From NCBI GenBank assembly GCA_031554215.1, contig JAVBKF010000171.1, positions 1-49,022 on the forward strand: a stretch of 49,022 nt of DNA, in the 5' to 3' direction. Position numbers and translations under genes: made by a program. This stretch comes from JAVBKE01 sp031554215 (GTDB taxonomy: Bacteria; Bacillota; Bacilli; JARBTR01). Each line of letters starts with the position of its first letter. Positions within the stretch are counted from its first letter, which is position 1. The notes under the pieces were generated by a model that worked only from the letters and a program-made list of their open reading frames with translations, was not told the origin of the DNA and made no database searches. This document shows, one piece after another, positions 8,368-16,366 of this stretch.

Positions 8368-8925
8368 TCATTTTGGTAACCGCTTGACAACGCCTTTCAG
8401 TCTAGGATAGAGCAAATAAAGCACTGCCGAATCAATTGCCCCTTTAAGTAGGTTAAATGGAATGATTGTTGTCGCCATATAAGAGAACAACTCACCCATT
8501 TCTAATGGATCAAACCCTTGTGCCTTGGCATAAGCGGGAAGGAAATAGGTATAATTCAAGAACACCATAAACGCGGTCATCGTAAGTGTTCCCACAACAC
8601 AAGCAAAGATTAAACCTTTATTCGTATGAAATTTCTGATAGATAAAATAGACTGGTAATAGGAACAGTACGCCTGCTGTGAAATTGGCAATGTGCCCAAT
8701 CGGAATACCGGTCGGTGATCCTTTAATAAAGAAATCAATGACGTTCTTCAGAAATTCAATGGCGATGCCTGTTAGCGGACCGAAGAGTAATGTCCCAATT
8801 AATGCTGGGATATCACCTAAGTCTAGTTTCAGAAAATCAGCAAAGATTGGCGGATTGATAAACATTAATAGGACTGATAATGCGGAAAGCATTCCAATCA
8901 TGACAAGCTTACTTGTACGATTCAT
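8368..8925 (-). CDS. ribU: Riboflavin ECF transporter S component RibU (FmnP)
   Basis: Membrane protein that binds riboflavin and imports it together with the shared ECF energy module. The 185-residue product has about six hydrophobic segments and the RibU-type N-terminal half (FLKLDLGDIPALIG near 31-44, then FGPLTGIAIEFLKN). The ATG at 8925 is chosen because AGGAG lies 8 nt upstream; another ATG at 8931 is only 2 nt from the same site. An FMN riboswitch about 400 nt upstream on the same strand supports the substrate and implies repression when FMN is plentiful. In B. subtilis the homologue (ypaA/fmnP) is also next to fer. Confidence 0.95.
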   Translation of the reverse strand: MNRTSKLVMIGMLSALSVLLMFINPPIFADFLKLDLGDIPALIGTLLFGPLTGIAIEFLKNVIDFFIKGSPTGIPIGHIANFTAGVLFLLPVYFIYQKFHTNKGLIFACVVGTLTMTAFMVFLNYTYFLPAYAKAQGFDPLEMGELFSYMATTIIPFNLLKGAIDSAVLYLLYPRLKGVVKRLPK

Positions 8926-9073
8926 GAACATTTCTCCTCTGTAACTACATGATTCAAGGAGATGGGAGTTTCCCTAGAACAGTTTCAATCTCTATGCTTT
9001 TAACTTTCATCTGTTGGTATAACAAATCCCATGTATGGAAGGACTATTATCCCTCCATGCTGCCACGTTAAGC

Positions 9074-9129
9074 GCCCTACAGCAAGCTTCCACGGCTCTT
9101 GCTGTAGGGCCCCTCCTTGCGAGGGGGGC
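9074..9129. repeat. Two adjacent hairpins in the ribU leader
   Basis: A perfect 13-bp inverted repeat, GCCCTACAGCAAG (9074-9086) with CTTGCTGTAGGGC (9098-9110), abuts a G/C stem CCCCTC/GAGGGG (9110-9127). The two share the GGGC junction, so they could compete. Neither has a T run on the minus strand, so they are not simple terminators. They lie between the leader terminator and the ribU start. Confidence 0.7.
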
Positions 9130-9152
9130 ATCCTTAGAAGGAATTACCTCAA

Positions 9153-9182
9153 TAAAAAAACCTTAGCTCATCTAAGCTAAGG
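9153..9182 (-). terminator. Leader terminator between FMN riboswitch and ribU
   Basis: Minus-strand stem CCTTAGCT/AGCTAAGG (8 bp, loop of 6) followed by seven T (9154-9160). It lies about 160 nt downstream of the FMN aptamer, so it is the likely expression platform, although the distance is long. Confidence 0.8.
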
Positions 9183-9340
9183 GAGAAATCAAGTGTTCAA
9201 ATAGACATTCATCACTTCACTCGCAAAGGCACAGTACTTCCTATGATCCTGACAACCAAGACACCAGATAAACAAAGGTTTCCTATGTAGATCAATAGAC
9301 ACACGCCTAGCAAGTAAATGAATTGACAAAACGCTACCCC

Positions 9341-9453
9341 ATCTTCTCCCATCCAGACTATACTGTCGGCTTTGGAATCTCACCAAATCTGCAATTACGC
9401 TCGCGGGCTTAGATTTCTCTACACCGCCGGTGGGGAATTTCACCCCGCCCTGA
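9341..9453 (-). ncRNA. FMN riboswitch (RFN element)
   Basis: The minus strand carries the conserved RFN blocks in order: AGGGCGGGGTGAAATTCCCC, ACCGGCGGT, AGCCCGCGAGC, GATTTGGTGAGATTCC and ACAGTATAGTCTGGATGGGA, ending at GAAGAT. These form the six-stem FMN aptamer. It controls ribU, probably by premature termination when FMN is bound. Confidence 0.95.
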
Positions 9454-9480
9454 AGATAGTTTATTATTTAGTTCTCTTTC

Positions 9481-9509
9481 ATTATAGGGTAAAACGAACC
9501 TGAGAACAA
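9481..9509 (-). promoter_or_regulatory. Promoter of the FMN riboswitch-ribU unit
   Basis: Minus-strand -35 TTGTTC (9504-9509), 17-nt spacer and perfect -10 TATAAT (9481-9486), placed about 30 nt ahead of the RFN element. Confidence 0.75.
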
Positions 9510-9635
9510 GAAAAATCAACATTTACGATCCATACGATTCCATTATCCACTCGGGCGCACCACTTGGTAGCGATCTACCTCATGACCCAGCCATAGCGGA
9601 GTCTCGGGGGAACAAAACTGATTCCTGCCTCACAA

Positions 9636-11267
9636 TTATAGCCATAGTACAAAATGATTCTTAGTTAAATCCATTTCATTGGCAAGTAACGCCGATAACC
9701 AATCTTCTCCATACCGATTAAAAAAGTAATAGGGGTTTAATGTCCGGTCCTGAGGACCACCGTTCGGATGTAAACTATTTTCCACCATATCGTACTTTCT
9801 TCTTAAATCACCGTGCGTCCGGTCATGTTGCAGCAACAACTTTTGTTGCATGAAATTCATTTGCCCCAGAATCAAATCATGATTGCGCTGATACAGTGCA
9901 TCAAGATTCTGGTATTCTGATGTTGCTTTCTGCTTCCAAGCTGTGTGACCCGCCTCAAACTCAGAAACCATTTGCTGGAATAATATCGCTAGTTCAGGTG
10001 CCATCAAATCCTGCACTTGTTGGTCTCGCTCAGGCAAGCAGCCATTTTTTAATACGGCTTCTAACGACAGCCCAAGCTCGCCTAGTTTACTGGCAACATG
10101 ACGTTCGAGAATCGTAATCCCGATTCTTGGAATAACTGGCGGCATTTCCTCACCAGCGATTTGAAAAGCCATTCCGAGCTCAGCCCAGTAAGCGATTTCA
10201 CCAGGTCCCCCGACAAAAGCAAGGACCGGAAAGAGCTTCTCCTGCATAATCGGTCTCGCGACCACATTAATGCTGAGCCACTCTGGCGTTTCAGCTAGCA
10301 TCGTTTTGATCTCCTCCATGGTAAAGGACACATTCTCGCCCTTACCTTGGAACCGTTCATTTGCAGCATCCCACTCTAGTAACGTTCGATTTCTCGTTTC
10401 TGGATGGTAGTAAAACAAATTAGCATTTGCGCTGTCTGTCTCAAGTGTTCGCGAAAATCCCGCAGCAGTTATTTTATTTTGAACAGTTAGTACAGCAGCT
10501 GAAATCTGCTGACTTTTATCGACTAACTCACTGTAGAACGCTCCCCCAAGTTTCCGAAACTCGGGGTCACCAGAGTCAACGAGTAGCAACCCTGTCTCAG
10601 CAAAAAGCTGATGAATGAGCACTGTAAAAAACTGCGTAATCGTACTCGACTTTTGAATAGCGTCCGTTAATTTTTCCCCAAGGGCTTTCGTATGCTTTGT
10701 TTCACCTAAAGACCGAAGGATTTCAGCCACCCATTGTTCAGCCACTTCATGATCAAGAATCATATCCGAAACCATTTCCTTCGTTCGCGGCTTCATCGGA
10801 TACGTCTTTTTCACGAGTGCTTCATCTGTTTTAAGATAGACATGGTTGACTTCTAGATAATCATGATCTTCGCCGGCAATCCAAAAAACTGGCACAACAG
10901 AGACAGATAACTGCTTGGACTTCGCTTCTGCCATTTTAATCACTGAAATAATTTTACTCACGGTGTACATTGGTCCCGTGAGTAGACCGGCTTGCTGACC
11001 AGCAATGACAACAAGCGCATCCTCACGCAGTGCATCAATATGTACCTGTGCTTTGTCTGTTATACCGAGGGGTTGCATATAGTTTGTAATATAATCAGCT
11101 ACTGCTGTTCGGTTGTAATTTCGCGCAGCTAAATAAGTAGCCCGCTCCTGATCATGTTGTTTATTTAGCCAGTCATAACGAAAGAACGCTTTGGCGCTCG
11201 GATCATTTGATTGATAGGCTTGTGCAAATTGGTTAATGGCGTCTAATGCTACCGTTGTACATTTCAT
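9636..11267 (-). CDS. bshC: Bacillithiol biosynthesis cysteine-adding enzyme BshC
   Basis: Putative cysteine ligase that completes bacillithiol by joining cysteine to GlcN-malate in the cytosol. The 543-residue product matches BshC (YllA) in length, with the family-typical FWIAGEDHDYLEVNHVY segment near 145, HLNPERxxL-like C-terminal text (SLHPNGGPQDRTLNPYYF) and a helical C-terminal half. The ATG at 11267 is chosen because TAGGAG precedes it by about 8 nt; the frame extends upstream to an alternative start without homology. It follows panE by about 96 nt on the same strand, as in B. subtilis. The order bshC-mraZ found there is interrupted here by the gudB-ribU block. Confidence 0.93.
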   Translation of the reverse strand: MKCTTVALDAINQFAQAYQSNDPSAKAFFRYDWLNKQHDQERATYLAARNYNRTAVADYITNYMQPLGITDKAQVHIDALREDALVVIAGQQAGLLTGPMYTVSKIISVIKMAEAKSKQLSVSVVPVFWIAGEDHDYLEVNHVYLKTDEALVKKTYPMKPRTKEMVSDMILDHEVAEQWVAEILRSLGETKHTKALGEKLTDAIQKSSTITQFFTVLIHQLFAETGLLLVDSGDPEFRKLGGAFYSELVDKSQQISAAVLTVQNKITAAGFSRTLETDSANANLFYYHPETRNRTLLEWDAANERFQGKGENVSFTMEEIKTMLAETPEWLSINVVARPIMQEKLFPVLAFVGGPGEIAYWAELGMAFQIAGEEMPPVIPRIGITILERHVASKLGELGLSLEAVLKNGCLPERDQQVQDLMAPELAILFQQMVSEFEAGHTAWKQKATSEYQNLDALYQRNHDLILGQMNFMQQKLLLQHDRTHGDLRRKYDMVENSLHPNGGPQDRTLNPYYFFNRYGEDWLSALLANEMDLTKNHFVLWL

Positions 11268-11363
11268 TTCTATTCTCCTAGCTACGCATGAAAGGCTATT
11301 GACCCTTTCATCGACCACAAGATATCAACTTCTACTACCTTTTCCATCCTTACGGCTGTTAAA

Positions 11364-12275
11364 TTAGCTAGACTGATGATCATCCTGAAATTCTTTTTCT
11401 TTTTTTTTGATTAGTGCATACACCGTATTACAAAGCGGTGCTTCCGCATCATTCTTTTTTGCCAACTGGCAAAGATAACCGAGAATCGAATCAATCTCTG
11501 TTTCCCGGTTCCGCTCAATGTCTTGAAGCATTGAAGAATGATTACTGGCAGTATTTTCACAAATACCCTTCAATTTGTTATATAACCGAAGGCGTATGTT
11601 CATATCTTTAATCGCTAATATATCACATACTTCCTCGAAAACATGTCTCGTAAAAATGGCAAGTTGTTGATCTGTCATCAGTTCACCATTCGTCACATTA
11701 AAATAAGCGGTCAGCGGATTAATGACAGCATTCATAATGAGTTTCTCATTGGCAATCACCAGAATGTCTTTGCTAATGACAATTGGGAAATCAAATGTGT
11801 ACACTGATTGAAAATCGAAAGCAGGCACCGGTCGTAGCGATCCTACAGTCAGGATCCCCGTTCCAGTATGCTCAACCACATTCAGATCAAGCCTTCTTGC
11901 ACCATGTTCTACGATCCCTAGATAAGCAGGGACTGTCAGTTTACTGACCTTATTCACATGCGCCAAACCGTTTTGTAAAAATACACAAGCGACTTTAACA
12001 TCCCGAATAGCATCGATGACAGCTGCGACATCACGCTCTTTGACAGCAACGAAAAGTAGATCAAAAGTAGTGTAGACAAACCTCGCCTCCGAAAAAGCGA
12101 CAGCTGATACCTTTGCAGGAAGAAAACTGCCGTTACGTACTCTAATAATACCTTCATCATTTATCTTTTCGGCCTGGATAATCGTATTTGCAACGACTGT
12201 TACTTGATGCTTCTCAGCCATTAAATTAGCAAATAATAACCCAATTGAGCCTGCGCCTATAACACCAATTTTCAA
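11364..12275 (-). CDS. panE: 2-dehydropantoate 2-reductase (ketopantoate reductase)
   Basis: NADPH-dependent reduction of ketopantoate to pantoate in coenzyme A synthesis. With the TTG start at 12275 the protein begins MKIGVIGAGSIG, the family Rossmann start (GxGxxG at 7-12), and has 303 residues. GGGG 8 nt upstream supports this TTG; an ATG at 12296 has no good ribosome binding site. Conserved features include FLQNGLAH, GIVEHGA and KLIMNAVINPLTA with the catalytic lysine and a nearby asparagine. It resembles B. subtilis YlbQ/PanE in sequence and position. A -10 like TACAAT is visible upstream (12340-12345) with a weak -35. Confidence 0.9.
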   Translation of the reverse strand: MKIGVIGAGSIGLLFANLMAEKHQVTVVANTIIQAEKINDEGIIRVRNGSFLPAKVSAVAFSEARFVYTTFDLLFVAVKERDVAAVIDAIRDVKVACVFLQNGLAHVNKVSKLTVPAYLGIVEHGARRLDLNVVEHTGTGILTVGSLRPVPAFDFQSVYTFDFPIVISKDILVIANEKLIMNAVINPLTAYFNVTNGELMTDQQLAIFTRHVFEEVCDILAIKDMNIRLRLYNKLKGICENTASNHSSMLQDIERNRETEIDSILGYLCQLAKKNDAEAPLCNTVYALIKKKEKEFQDDHQSS

Positions 12276-12470
12276 ATTTTCAACCCCAAAAGACATTCGC
12301 TCAGCGAACCGGCTAATGTGAACTTCTTTACGTTCCTCTATTGTACCAAATTTTTATGATTTGTAATAGTTTAACACGAAACGCATAATAAAAATACATA
12401 TCCCTCAAATCAGTCTGTGTCACCGCAAATACGCTTCATTTCTCTACGTTAGCACACTCACGTTTAACAG

Positions 12471-12512
12471 AAAAAAACTTTTTGCTGTCAGCTTATCCTG
12501 ATAGCAAAAAGT
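12471..12512 (-). terminator. Terminator after rsfA
   Basis: Minus-strand 15-bp stem ACTTTTTGCTATCAG with CTGACAGCAAAAAGT (one G-T pair), then seven T (12471-12477). Its near symmetry could allow it to work in both directions. Confidence 0.8.
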
Positions 12513-12543
12513 ATTGGCAACTGCCTATTCGGGCCCCGAAAGA

Positions 12544-13140
12544 TTAGACTCTTTCAAGATTTCCGTTCTGATCCATTTGGAACTTCAGTTTTGGTTCTGT
12601 TTCAGTTTCTTGTAATGCGAGTCGTCTTGCTTTTTCAAAGAAACCAAGTAGCGACTGATAATCGTCTGAGATTTCAAGATATTTCTTCTCGTAAGCATCT
12701 CTTTCTTTTAAGACACTCTGGAGTTTTGTTTGTAAGTATTGATTTTCCTCAACAAGCTCTCGCGTCTTTTCGACTGGATTCAGTTGCAACTGAACTTGCA
12801 GGTCTTGCAAATAGTGTACACAGCTATCTAAATCAAGATCAAATAATGCTTGTGCAGGTGTTCTTGGCGAATACCTTCTTTCTGAAAGGATATCGGTAAC
12901 GAACACTTTCTGACTGACATTTCTTCTCTGTTTCTTTGCATGGAGAATCTCATCTTGGTATTGTTTACGAACTGCCGAGTTCCAGCGAAAACCGCATGCA
13001 GCTGCTGTTCTTGATAGCAAATTCCCTACTTCTTCAAATGCTTTCAATTGTGTGCTTCCCTCGCGAATATGCCTAAGAATCACTTCAGCCAGCAATGTAT
13101 CCTCATCTGGAGACCAACCGTCTTGTCTTCCTCCTGTCAT
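12544..13140 (-). CDS. rsfA: RsfA-family sporulation transcription regulator
   Basis: RsfA is a forespore regulator that modulates sigma-F genes in B. subtilis. The 198-residue product starts with a Myb/SANT-like DNA-binding region (about 1-70: RQDGWSPDEDTLLAEVILRH, then SRTAAACGFRWNS) very close to RsfA, and ends with a coiled-coil region (about 115-180). The ATG at 13140 has GGGGAG 8 nt upstream; a TTG-started extension at 13158 lacks one. The protein is shorter than B. subtilis RsfA (from memory about 258 residues). It lies next to rpmF-ylbN, where rsfA (ylbO) lies in B. subtilis. Paralogues such as YwfN share the domain, so the exact orthologue rests on position. Confidence 0.88.
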   Translation of the reverse strand: MTGGRQDGWSPDEDTLLAEVILRHIREGSTQLKAFEEVGNLLSRTAAACGFRWNSAVRKQYQDEILHAKKQRRNVSQKVFVTDILSERRYSPRTPAQALFDLDLDSCVHYLQDLQVQLQLNPVEKTRELVEENQYLQTKLQSVLKERDAYEKKYLEISDDYQSLLGFFEKARRLALQETETEPKLKFQMDQNGNLERV

Positions 13141-13222
13141 AGCAAATCTCCCCTTCAAATTGAGCTATGATTTACCATATGAAAACAGCATCAGAGATAG
13201 ACTAGGATTCTTTAGAAGAAAT

Positions 13223-13256
13223 AAAAAAAAGCACTGGATAAAATTCTCCTGCGCTC
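13223..13256 (-). terminator. Terminator after rpmF
   Basis: Minus-strand stem AGCGC/GTGCT and GGA/TCC with an A-A mismatch, loop GAATTTTA, then eight T (13223-13230). Lies 14 nt past the rpmF stop. Confidence 0.8.
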
Positions 13257-13269
13257 TTAATTGTGTGAA

Positions 13270-13443
13270 TTATTCAGCATTCACTGATTTGCCTTTGTAA
13301 GTGCCACAATATCCGCATACACGGTGTAACATCTTCATCTCGCCACATTGACTACAAGGAACCATTCCAGGTACTGTTAGTTTAAAATGGGTACGACGCA
13401 TTCTTTTTCTAGTTTTAGACGTTCTTCTTTGAGGTACTGCCAT
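13270..13443 (-). CDS. rpmF: 50S ribosomal protein L32 (zinc-binding form)
   Basis: Structural protein of the large ribosomal subunit. The 57-residue product begins MAVPQRRTSKTRKRMRR, typical of L32, and has an intact zinc ribbon with Cys30, Cys33, Cys43 and Cys46, so it is the C+ (zinc) form rather than the zinc-independent paralogue. The ATG at 13443 follows GGAGGTG with good spacing. It is transcribed with the upstream ylbN (YceD) gene, a widely conserved pair, from the consensus promoter at 14023-14051, and closed by a terminator. Confidence 0.97.
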   Translation of the reverse strand: MAVPQRRTSKTRKRMRRTHFKLTVPGMVPCSQCGEMKMLHRVCGYCGTYKGKSVNAE

Positions 13444-13481
13444 TTGATACACCTCCCTGTGTGTAAACTAAAGTGTAAACA

Positions 13482-13994
13482 TTAGTCTTGATTATTATCT
13501 AACAACTCAGCTAATTTAGCGAGCCGTGGATCAACTTTCTGCTGCTTGTTTTCTTCCAATACAAGTTCCCAACCTTGTCCTGAAAATGGTGCACCTTTTG
13601 CTTGATCCGCTTCTGGCGCAAATACCTGAATCGGAATCTCTAAAAGGATAATCTCTTGAACAATAGGATAAAGGTCAATGCCTTCACCTTGCTTTATCTG
13701 CGTAACACCACCTGCATCATCTGTTTGATCAAAAGAAAAAACTTCTGACGTCTCTACAACGATGGGGTAAGCCACTGGAACAAGTGATCGCGCACAAGGC
13801 AAGGTCAGTTCACATTCGATCATCAAATGAAAAACAACACGAGCCACATCAATTTCAGCATGTCCGCTGATCTTTACTGGTGAAACACCCAGTACTTCTG
13901 GACTCAGTTCCTTCAAAGACGAAAGGTCAACAATTTCGTTTAGTGTAAGGCCTTTTTCTCTGAATTTTTGTAATTGCGGTATCGTCCATTTCAA
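13482..13994 (-). CDS. ylbN: YceD family protein (YlbN), linked to 23S rRNA/L32
   Basis: DUF177 (YceD) protein of 170 residues, usually encoded just before rpmF; homologues affect 23S rRNA accumulation, the mechanism being unclear. The TTG start at 13994 gives MKWTIPQL, the usual YlbN beginning, with AGGTGG 5 nt upstream; a GTG at 14003 overlaps that ribosome binding site. The family strand containing the conserved cysteine of the TLPCARSLVPV segment and the acidic C-terminal DPRLAKLAELL are present. Confidence 0.9.
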   Translation of the reverse strand: MKWTIPQLQKFREKGLTLNEIVDLSSLKELSPEVLGVSPVKISGHAEIDVARVVFHLMIECELTLPCARSLVPVAYPIVVETSEVFSFDQTDDAGGVTQIKQGEGIDLYPIVQEIILLEIPIQVFAPEADQAKGAPFSGQGWELVLEENKQQKVDPRLAKLAELLDNNQD

Positions 13995-14022
13995 ATAAAC
14001 CACCTCTTAGGCAACAAAGGAA

Positions 14023-14051
14023 ATTATATATTTTTGTAGCCCATTTGTCAA
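14023..14051 (-). promoter_or_regulatory. Consensus SigA promoter of ylbN-rpmF
   Basis: Minus-strand TTGACA (14046-14051), exactly 17 nt spacer, TATAAT (14023-14028): a perfect match to the vegetative consensus, about 30 nt ahead of the ylbN start, fitting a ribosomal protein operon. Confidence 0.92.
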
Positions 14052-14210
14052 ACTTTTTTCGATACAGTACAATCTTTGAGTAATCGTCTTTTTAGTAGAC
14101 TACACTAGTGTCAGGTATCATGACATAGGTTATCAATTCACACAAGGCATGATTACGATAATAAATGTGACATATAGAACTGTTTTTCTAGGAAGGGTGG
14201 TGCGGAATAA

Positions 14211-15443
14211 ATGAAAGCTGTCGGGCTAGTTGTTGAATACAATCCTTTTCATAATGGACATCTCTATCACTTGCAGTCTGCGAAACGAATAACTGGTGCC
14301 GATATCGTCATTGCAGTCATGAGCGGTAATTTTCTGCAGCGGGGTGAAATGGCTATTGTGGATAAATGGAGCCGCGCGCGTGTAGCGCTAGAAGCAGGTG
14401 TTGATATCATCATTGAATTACCACCGCTACTCGCTGTCCAGCCTGCTGATTTATTTGCCGATGCCGCTGTGCGCATGCTCCATGCAACCTGCTGTAGTTC
14501 AATTGTTTTCGGCAGTGAATCTGGTGATATCAAACAGTTTACAATTGCTGCAAGCACGATTGCTGCGAGCAAGGACCTATTTAACCAGCTTGTACATGAG
14601 CAAATGACAGCTACAGGCGCTAGTTATCCTAGCGCTGCAGGTCGTGCAATGAAAGATATCTATGAACGATCAACGAATAAGCAGACGAAAACCACTGATT
14701 ACACAAATGTAGCCATTGATTTATCTAGCCCTAATAATAATTTAGGGTATCACTATGTTGCTGCGATCCAAAAACATCAGTTTGCCATCGAGCCACAAAC
14801 AATCTCACGACTTGGGGCAGCCTATCATGCCACAGAGGCGGCATTAGGTTTTGCCAGTGCCACAAGCATTCGGCAATCGATCTTTGCACAAGGAGAAGAA
14901 TTAGCAAGATACGCACCACTTGCAATGCGTGACGCGATTGCCGCCTACGCTAGATCAAGCGGCATGTTACATCAGTGGGAGGCCTATTGGCCATTTTTAC
15001 AGTATAAAATTATCTCCTCATCCCCTCAGCAATTGTCACGTATCTACGAAATGAAGGAAGGGATTGAGTATCGTCTACTTGAGGCAGCACGCGCGGCAAC
15101 CACTTTCACCTCTTTCATAGAGAAAGTGAAAACCAAACGCTATTCTTGGACGAGGCTACAACGCCTATCAACTTATCTATTATTAAACATAGAAACTGCG
15201 ATGGTCGCAAAACACCAAGAGATCACCAGCTTACGCTTGCTTGGGGCAACACCTGCTGGCAGAGCGTATCTACGTGAAAACAAGCAGCATTTTCATTACC
15301 CAATCGTTTCCAAGGCTTCTGATGACAAAACAGACTGCTTTAAAGAAAACCTCAGATTCAATCAGATTTATACCAGTATTTTCGCAAGTAGCGCGCAGAA
15401 ACAGGCATTACAAAGAGAGTTTGCTTCGCCGATTATGCTCTAA
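14211..15443 (+). CDS. tmcAL: tRNA(Met) cytidine acetate ligase TmcAL (YlbM)
   Basis: Makes N4-acetylcytidine at the wobble position of elongator tRNA(Met), using acetate and ATP. The 410-residue product is a nucleotidyltransferase-fold enzyme with the adenylation motif HNGH at residues 14-17 inside EYNPFHNGHLYHL, then the conserved MSGNFLQRGEMAIVDKW, FGSES and SSPNNNLGYHYV segments. The ATG at 14211 has a GGAAGGGTGG ribosome binding site. It is transcribed away from ylbN-rpmF, as in B. subtilis, and is followed by a strong terminator. Confidence 0.95.
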   Translation: MKAVGLVVEYNPFHNGHLYHLQSAKRITGADIVIAVMSGNFLQRGEMAIVDKWSRARVALEAGVDIIIELPPLLAVQPADLFADAAVRMLHATCCSSIVFGSESGDIKQFTIAASTIAASKDLFNQLVHEQMTATGASYPSAAGRAMKDIYERSTNKQTKTTDYTNVAIDLSSPNNNLGYHYVAAIQKHQFAIEPQTISRLGAAYHATEAALGFASATSIRQSIFAQGEELARYAPLAMRDAIAAYARSSGMLHQWEAYWPFLQYKIISSSPQQLSRIYEMKEGIEYRLLEAARAATTFTSFIEKVKTKRYSWTRLQRLSTYLLLNIETAMVAKHQEITSLRLLGATPAGRAYLRENKQHFHYPIVSKASDDKTDCFKENLRFNQIYTSIFASSAQKQALQREFASPIML

Positions 15444-15464
15444 ATGCACGCTAAAATAGTCAAA

Positions 15465-15508
15465 AGCAAACAGTGATTGGCTGTCTGTAGCCACTGTTTG
15501 CTTTTTTA
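15465..15508 (+). terminator. Terminator after tmcAL
   Basis: Perfect 12-bp stem AAGCAAACAGTG (15465-15476) with CACTGTTTGCTT (15493-15504), then T. About 20 nt past the stop. Confidence 0.88.
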
Positions 15509-15755
15509 TTTGCGGTGGTAGGTAGGTGTTGCTATCTTGGGGTATGACCTGTTATTCGGCTGTTTCAGGCAAAATTAAGGGCTAGTAGATTCTATTGTTT
15601 ATGATTGTTTCCGAGGCGAGAAAGTCAAAAGAAGGTCAGACATTTTTAAACTATTACATAATTGTTATTTCACCAGTGTTTGAGAAGCTTTTCAATGGTC
15701 TTAATGTCTACTTTTGATTAACGGCTATTAATTTAGGAGGTCAACTTCAAATAAA
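15509..15755. other. Intergenic stretch without a gene
   Basis: No coding frame is supported. An isolated SD-like AGGAGG sits at 15735-15740 but no start codon follows at a useful distance. No other structure is seen. Confidence 0.4.
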
Positions 15756-15792
15756 CAACGATCAAATCCCTAGAATAAAGGTTTGATCGTTG
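15756..15792 (-). terminator. Hairpin terminator after the GNAT gene
   Basis: Perfect 11-bp stem CAACGATCAAA (15756-15766) with TTTGATCGTTG (15782-15792), 8 nt past the GNAT stop on the minus strand. The T run after it is short (TTTATTT), and the plus-strand side has TCATTTTT, so it may act in both directions. Confidence 0.65.
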
Positions 15793-15799
15793 TCATTTT

Positions 15800-16339
15800 T
15801 CACTTACGAGAGCGGTAATGTGCTTTCGCCACTCGCCACCATAATGTTTCCGATTGTTCTTTGCTATACGGTACGAACCCACATCTTCCTAGCACATGCT
15901 GTGAAGCCAGATTCTCTTTATCCGTTTCTGCCGTAACAAAACGAACATTTTCTTGTGCAAAAGCCCATTGACACATCTGGGACACCGCTTCAGCCATATA
16001 CCCGAACCCTTGATGAATATCAGCCAACCCGTAGCCAATTTCAACCTCTCCGGATGCGTTTGGTCGGTCCTTGAAACAAGCTGTACCAATGATACACCGG
16101 TCATCGTGCTTCATTAGTAACCAAAACGTATAGAAGGGATAATCCTCTGGATAAATCGTTTTATAATAGGTTGCTGCAGCCACTTGTTTCTTAAGTATCT
16201 GTAAAAATTCATTTTCTAAGGGCTCACCATTATAATGGCAATCAAGCACTGCTTCGAGCCTTCTGCAATCAAATATTAGCAGCGCTAACTGCTCCACTGG
16301 TAATGGAATCAACAGCAATCTGTTTGTTTTAATCTGCAC
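15800..16339 (-). CDS. GNAT-family N-acetyltransferase (RimJ/RimL type)
   Basis: Predicted acetyl-CoA-dependent acetyltransferase, substrate unknown. The 179-residue product starts IKTNRLLLIPL, the usual RimJ/RimL beginning, and has the acetyl-CoA loop region IHQGFGYMAEAV near 108-119 and the C-terminal NLASQHVLGRCGFV near 142-155. The start is a GTG at 16339 preceded by AAGGGGGGA. It lies between ylbL and tmcAL, which are neighbours in B. subtilis, so it was probably inserted in this lineage. It is not YlbP, which lies elsewhere in that order. Confidence 0.85.
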   Translation of the reverse strand: MQIKTNRLLLIPLPVEQLALLIFDCRRLEAVLDCHYNGEPLENEFLQILKKQVAAATYYKTIYPEDYPFYTFWLLMKHDDRCIIGTACFKDRPNASGEVEIGYGLADIHQGFGYMAEAVSQMCQWAFAQENVRFVTAETDKENLASQHVLGRCGFVPYSKEQSETLWWRVAKAHYRSRK

Positions 16340-16366
16340 CGAATCCCCCCTTACGATGACCTCAGA

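Noticed and set aside
9189..9443. 84-codon minus-strand frame over the ribU leader
   Set aside because: It coincides with the FMN riboswitch, whose conserved RNA blocks explain the sequence.
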